The notes beneath the pieces were generated by a model that saw only the letters and a program-made list of their open reading frames with translations, did not search any database and had not been told where the DNA came from. The position numbers were made by a program, and so were the translations under genes. Source: Haoranjiania flava (GTDB taxonomy: Bacteria; Bacteroidota; Bacteroidia; Chitinophagales; Chitinophagaceae). Taken from it: a DNA stretch of 64,000 bases. The stretch lies in assembly GCF_025631005.1 (NCBI RefSeq), contig NZ_JAOTPL010000013.1, forward strand, positions 1 to 64,000, written 5' to 3'. The stretch's first letter is position 1. Every line of letters begins with the position of its first letter. Positions 61,233 to 64,000 of this stretch are shown here, one piece after another.

Positions 61233-62813
61233 TTAATAGTAAGGAACGGGGTCTTTTCCTAATTCTGGGTTAGTCAATACTTCTGAAGTCGGAATTGGCA
61301 GGAAAAGCTGTGAAGGAGAAGATAAAGTCACTCCAAAATGATCTATCTTATGCGTACCTGCTGAACTGTAGACGCCTCTTTCCTGGGCACCAATAATAAC
61401 TTTTGCTTTATCGAAACCCATTCGTTGAATATCGAACCAGTAATCGCCCTCGAAAGCAAACTCCACCCGGCGTTCATGCAGGATATCGTCAATTGTTATT
61501 GAGGTCTTATCTTCAGAAGGAAGGAAACCTGCACGCCGCCTTACAGCATTAAATGCGCCTAATGCTGTTGCGTCACTAGTGGAAGCGCTGTTTCCGAGAA
61601 CGGCTTCAGCATAAATAAGCAGTATATCAGCATACCTTAAGATATAGGTATTCATGCTGGTAAATGCCGCATTTATGCCTCCTCCCGGATCGGTTCCAAC
61701 TACATATTTGAGCGGATTTGAGCGGGTTGGTGTTTTAATCTTAGTTAATTGATCTGCACTGGACACATAAGTAGTGTCGTATATAAAATATCCATTTGGA
61801 AATTTATCACTGGTCCAGTCAGTTCTCTTAAAGCCATGCTCCATAATTGACCATTCCCTTCTCTTATCACCAGGCTCATAGGACTGGATTAAATCTATAG
61901 AAGGAATAAACAAGGAATACCCTCCACCGCCTGCAATCGGATTCATTAATGTAATGGGCGCTATATAGACCTGCATAGCATTGCCGATTGAATATCCGCC
62001 TGCTGCAAGCCATTGCAATGCAAAGAGAGATTCCTGGTTATTGTTGGCCGTAGTACTGCTAAACATTTTGTAATAATCAGGATAGAGGCTGTATTTTTTC
62101 GACTCCATTATCTCCCATGCTTTCTTTTTAGCATTTTCGTAATCCTTCATATATAGATAAACTTTAGCCATCATGCCAGTTGCAGAATAACTTGTAACTC
62201 TGCCCGGCTGTGACGCTGTAGATGATAAATGTTCTTCAGCAAACTTCAAATCTTCAATAATAAATTTGAGAACATCTTGCTGTTTGTAGCGGGGCAAATT
62301 GAAGTTTCCGGTTTCGGAAAGCTTTACAGGGTCGGTAACAATAGGGACAGCGCCAAAAGTACGAGTCAGATAAAAGTACGCTACAGCCCGGATAAACCGA
62401 GACTCTGCGATTCCCTGGTCAAGATAAGAAACATCGCCGCTTACGGTCTTTTTTTTATCCTCAAAGGTATTCATCAATACTGTAGCTGTTCCAGCGGCCT
62501 TGTAGAAAGCAGTCCATGAATTTGCAACAGCCTGATCCGTTCCGGAAACAGTAAAGTTTTTAAAAGAATTAAAATCACTGCCGGCGGCCCACATATTGCC
62601 GCTCAATACTTCACCAATAGCAAAAAATGCTTTGTCGATATAGTCATACCAGATTACATTGTACAAAATGCCGGTTGCTCCATTTACCTGCTCGGCATTG
62701 GTATAATATGTCTCAAGTGTTGGATTGTTTTTTGAAGGCCGTTCCAGGAAATCCTTTTTACAGCCTGCAAACAGGAACGAGAGTACAATTAAATAAAATA
62801 TTTGCTTTTTCAT
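61233..62813 (-). CDS. SusD-family glycan-binding lipoprotein
   Basis: A 526-residue SusD-type surface lipoprotein. Lipobox FAGC (LSFLFAGCKKDFLERP) with the usual Leu-rich lead. SusD features are CKKDFLERPSKNNPTLETYY, the TPR-like ESRFIRAVAYFYLTRTFGAVPI, RYADILLIYAEAVLGNSAS and the C-terminal ERRVEFAFEGDYWFDIQRMGF and LFLPIPTSEVLTNPELG. It partners with the SusC gene 17 bases upstream. It belongs to the locus with two GH5 enzymes and a surface binding protein, so it probably captures a beta-linked glucan or mannan oligosaccharide, by inference. Confidence 0.96.
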   Translation of the reverse strand: MKKQIFYLIVLSFLFAGCKKDFLERPSKNNPTLETYYTNAEQVNGATGILYNVIWYDYIDKAFFAIGEVLSGNMWAAGSDFNSFKNFTVSGTDQAVANSWTAFYKAAGTATVLMNTFEDKKKTVSGDVSYLDQGIAESRFIRAVAYFYLTRTFGAVPIVTDPVKLSETGNFNLPRYKQQDVLKFIIEDLKFAEEHLSSTASQPGRVTSYSATGMMAKVYLYMKDYENAKKKAWEIMESKKYSLYPDYYKMFSSTTANNNQESLFALQWLAAGGYSIGNAMQVYIAPITLMNPIAGGGGYSLFIPSIDLIQSYEPGDKRREWSIMEHGFKRTDWTSDKFPNGYFIYDTTYVSSADQLTKIKTPTRSNPLKYVVGTDPGGGINAAFTSMNTYILRYADILLIYAEAVLGNSASTSDATALGAFNAVRRRAGFLPSEDKTSITIDDILHERRVEFAFEGDYWFDIQRMGFDKAKVIIGAQERGVYSSAGTHKIDHFGVTLSSPSQLFLPIPTSEVLTNPELGKDPVPYY

Positions 62814-62830
62814 TTGTATGGATTTTGAGG

Positions 62831-64000
62831 TTAGAAAGTCACGTTTATCCCAAAATTAAAAGTGCGTGGGTTTGGATAACTTCCATTATCAACATTCTGC
62901 ATTAAAACATCGCTGTTATATGCTCCCAGCTCAGGGCTCACTCCTGAATAGTTTGTGAATGTGTATAGATTTTGGGCAGTCACGTAAATTCTGGCATTGG
63001 TCATTTTTACTTTATTGATGAATTTTGCTGGAAGATTATAACCCAGGGTTACGTTTTGAATACGCATATATGAACCATCTTCAATGAAGCGATCGGAAAC
63101 ACGCCAGTTACTATTATGCCATTGATTAAAACGAGGCATATTACCATCAGGGTTATCAGCAGAATATCGGTTCGTTACTGTTGCCAGCTGGTTAAAATAC
63201 GGGCTGAATAATCTTTCAGTAGTCCGGCGGGTATAATTTAAAATATCGCCGCCATAGCTTCCCTGCAGGAATATTCCCAAATCAAAACCCTTGTATTTAA
63301 AGCTGTTTGTAATACCATAAGTGAAATCAGGGTTGGGATCCCCGATAAAAGTCACATCCTTATCGTCAATAATATCATCATTATTCAAATCCTTAAATTT
63401 CACATCACCCAGCCATGTACCTTTAGGGCCGATAGCAAGCCCCTGATCAGCACTGTTTTGTATTTCAGCAACTGAGCCAAACAACCCATCAGTTACAAAA
63501 CCATAGAATCGGCCAAGCGGCCCCCCGATTACAGTCCGGGTAAGCGTTACGGCATTTCCGTATTCTGTATAGCGCATTAAGGCTGCCTGGTCATTATTTA
63601 ATCTCCGCAGTGTATTTTTGTAGTGAGAGAAAACAATATTGGTAGTCCAGTTGAAGTCAGGCTTTGTAATATTATATGAATTAATACCAATATCAATACC
63701 ACGGTTCCGCATATTTCCGGCATTAACATAAGGAGATTTGATATCGTCCCAGCTTGTACCAATGCCAGTAAATATGGGCAGCTCGCTCCGCATCAGCATA
63801 TCTGTAGTAACTTTATCATAAACATCTACCTTAACTTCTAAACGCCTGTTGAGCAAGCCAGCATCAATGCCTGCGTTGTAAGTTACTACTGATTCCCATC
63901 CAAGTTTTGTATTACCTACATTATCCGGAATACCACCTGCTCCAAACGGGCCTGAAGCAAAAAGCCGGATATTTGTAGTATAATTATTGGAACCAGCAGA
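62831..64000 (-). CDS. SusC-family TonB-dependent receptor, C-terminal part
   Basis: The C-terminal ~390 residues of a SusC-type receptor; the N-terminal plug and signal peptide lie beyond the right edge. The frame is open to base 64000 (SAGSNNYTTNIRLFASGPFG near the edge). The visible barrel has typical SusC late blocks: YNAGIDAGLLNRRLEVKVDVYDK, MLMRSELPIFTGIGTSWDDI, FKDLNNDDIIDDKDVTFIGDPNPDF, SFKYKGFDLGIFLQGSYGGDI, RFIEDGSYMRIQNVTLGYNLP and an F-terminal strand (FNFGINVTF). It is the first gene of the minus-strand GH5 locus. Its start and promoter cannot be seen here. Confidence 0.95.
   Translation of the reverse strand, partial: SAGSNNYTTNIRLFASGPFGAGGIPDNVGNTKLGWESVVTYNAGIDAGLLNRRLEVKVDVYDKVTTDMLMRSELPIFTGIGTSWDDIKSPYVNAGNMRNRGIDIGINSYNITKPDFNWTTNIVFSHYKNTLRRLNNDQAALMRYTEYGNAVTLTRTVIGGPLGRFYGFVTDGLFGSVAEIQNSADQGLAIGPKGTWLGDVKFKDLNNDDIIDDKDVTFIGDPNPDFTYGITNSFKYKGFDLGIFLQGSYGGDILNYTRRTTERLFSPYFNQLATVTNRYSADNPDGNMPRFNQWHNSNWRVSDRFIEDGSYMRIQNVTLGYNLPAKFINKVKMTNARIYVTAQNLYTFTNYSGVSPELGAYNSDVLMQNVDNGSYPNPRTFNFGINVTF

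Overview
The window is from a free-living, glycan-degrading member of the Bacteroidota, most likely a Chitinophagaceae-type genome. Four SusC/SusD outer-membrane glycan importers are present, two of the SusC genes being cut by the window edges. Other support comes from many lipoprotein and secreted hydrolase genes, A-rich leaders without Shine-Dalgarno sites, and promoter boxes of the Bacteroidota form TTG...TAnnTTTG. The family assignment is inference from gene content; the phylum is secure.

Layout: 1-5224 is the end of a SusC gene and its SusD partner, closed by a strong terminator. 5299-5493 holds a perfect 30-bp palindrome and a 13-copy tandem repeat. 5523-12043 is mostly ordinary chromosome (aldose epimerase, HIT protein, dxs, polysaccharide deacetylase, GH29 fucosidase, TatD). 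12048-14762 is a degraded island next to tRNA-Ser(GGA): a truncated type IIG restriction-modification gene, a frameshifted DUF1016 nuclease gene, a transposase remnant, and a tandem array of pseudo-tRNA-Ser units. 14993-17663 is a DUF1800/DUF1501 pair. 18010-23957 is a TetR-controlled export system (TolC, HlyD-type adaptor, two ABC-2 permeases) with no ATPase gene nearby.

24091-40588 is a large polysaccharide utilisation locus of unknown substrate: FAD oxidoreductase, two DUF4434 proteins, sugar-porter MFS protein, AGE epimerase, SusC/SusD, a surface lipoprotein, a TIM-barrel hydrolase-like protein and an unrecognised secreted protein. 40800-52089 (minus strand) is a sialic-acid locus: SusC, SusD, sialidase, sialate lyase, sialate mutarotase, MFS importer and AGE-type epimerase. 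A divergent GntR/FCD regulator (52227-52904) lies upstream, and its likely operator surrounds the SusC promoter -7 box. Sialoglycans would be cleaved outside or in the periplasm, sialate isomerised and imported, split to N-acetylmannosamine and pyruvate, and epimerised to N-acetylglucosamine. 54468-64000 (minus strand) is a third locus, probably for a beta-glucan-like polysaccharide: SusC, SusD, an IPT/TIG surface binding protein, two GH5 enzymes, an 846-residue unrecognised lipoprotein and an SGNH esterase.

The most unusual signal is a family of 60-79 bp inverted-repeat elements with ends CATGAAAT...ATTCCATG. They lie in same-strand intergenic spacers just upstream of start codons (before hlyD, the sugar porter, the 36242 lipoprotein and the SGNH gene at 53110, with a divergent relative before tolC). 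Copies show G-U and compensatory base changes in the stem. Up to four are in tandem, and the gene's own ATG takes the place of the next unit's CATGAAA. This looks like an undescribed structured mRNA leader or intergenic repeat family.
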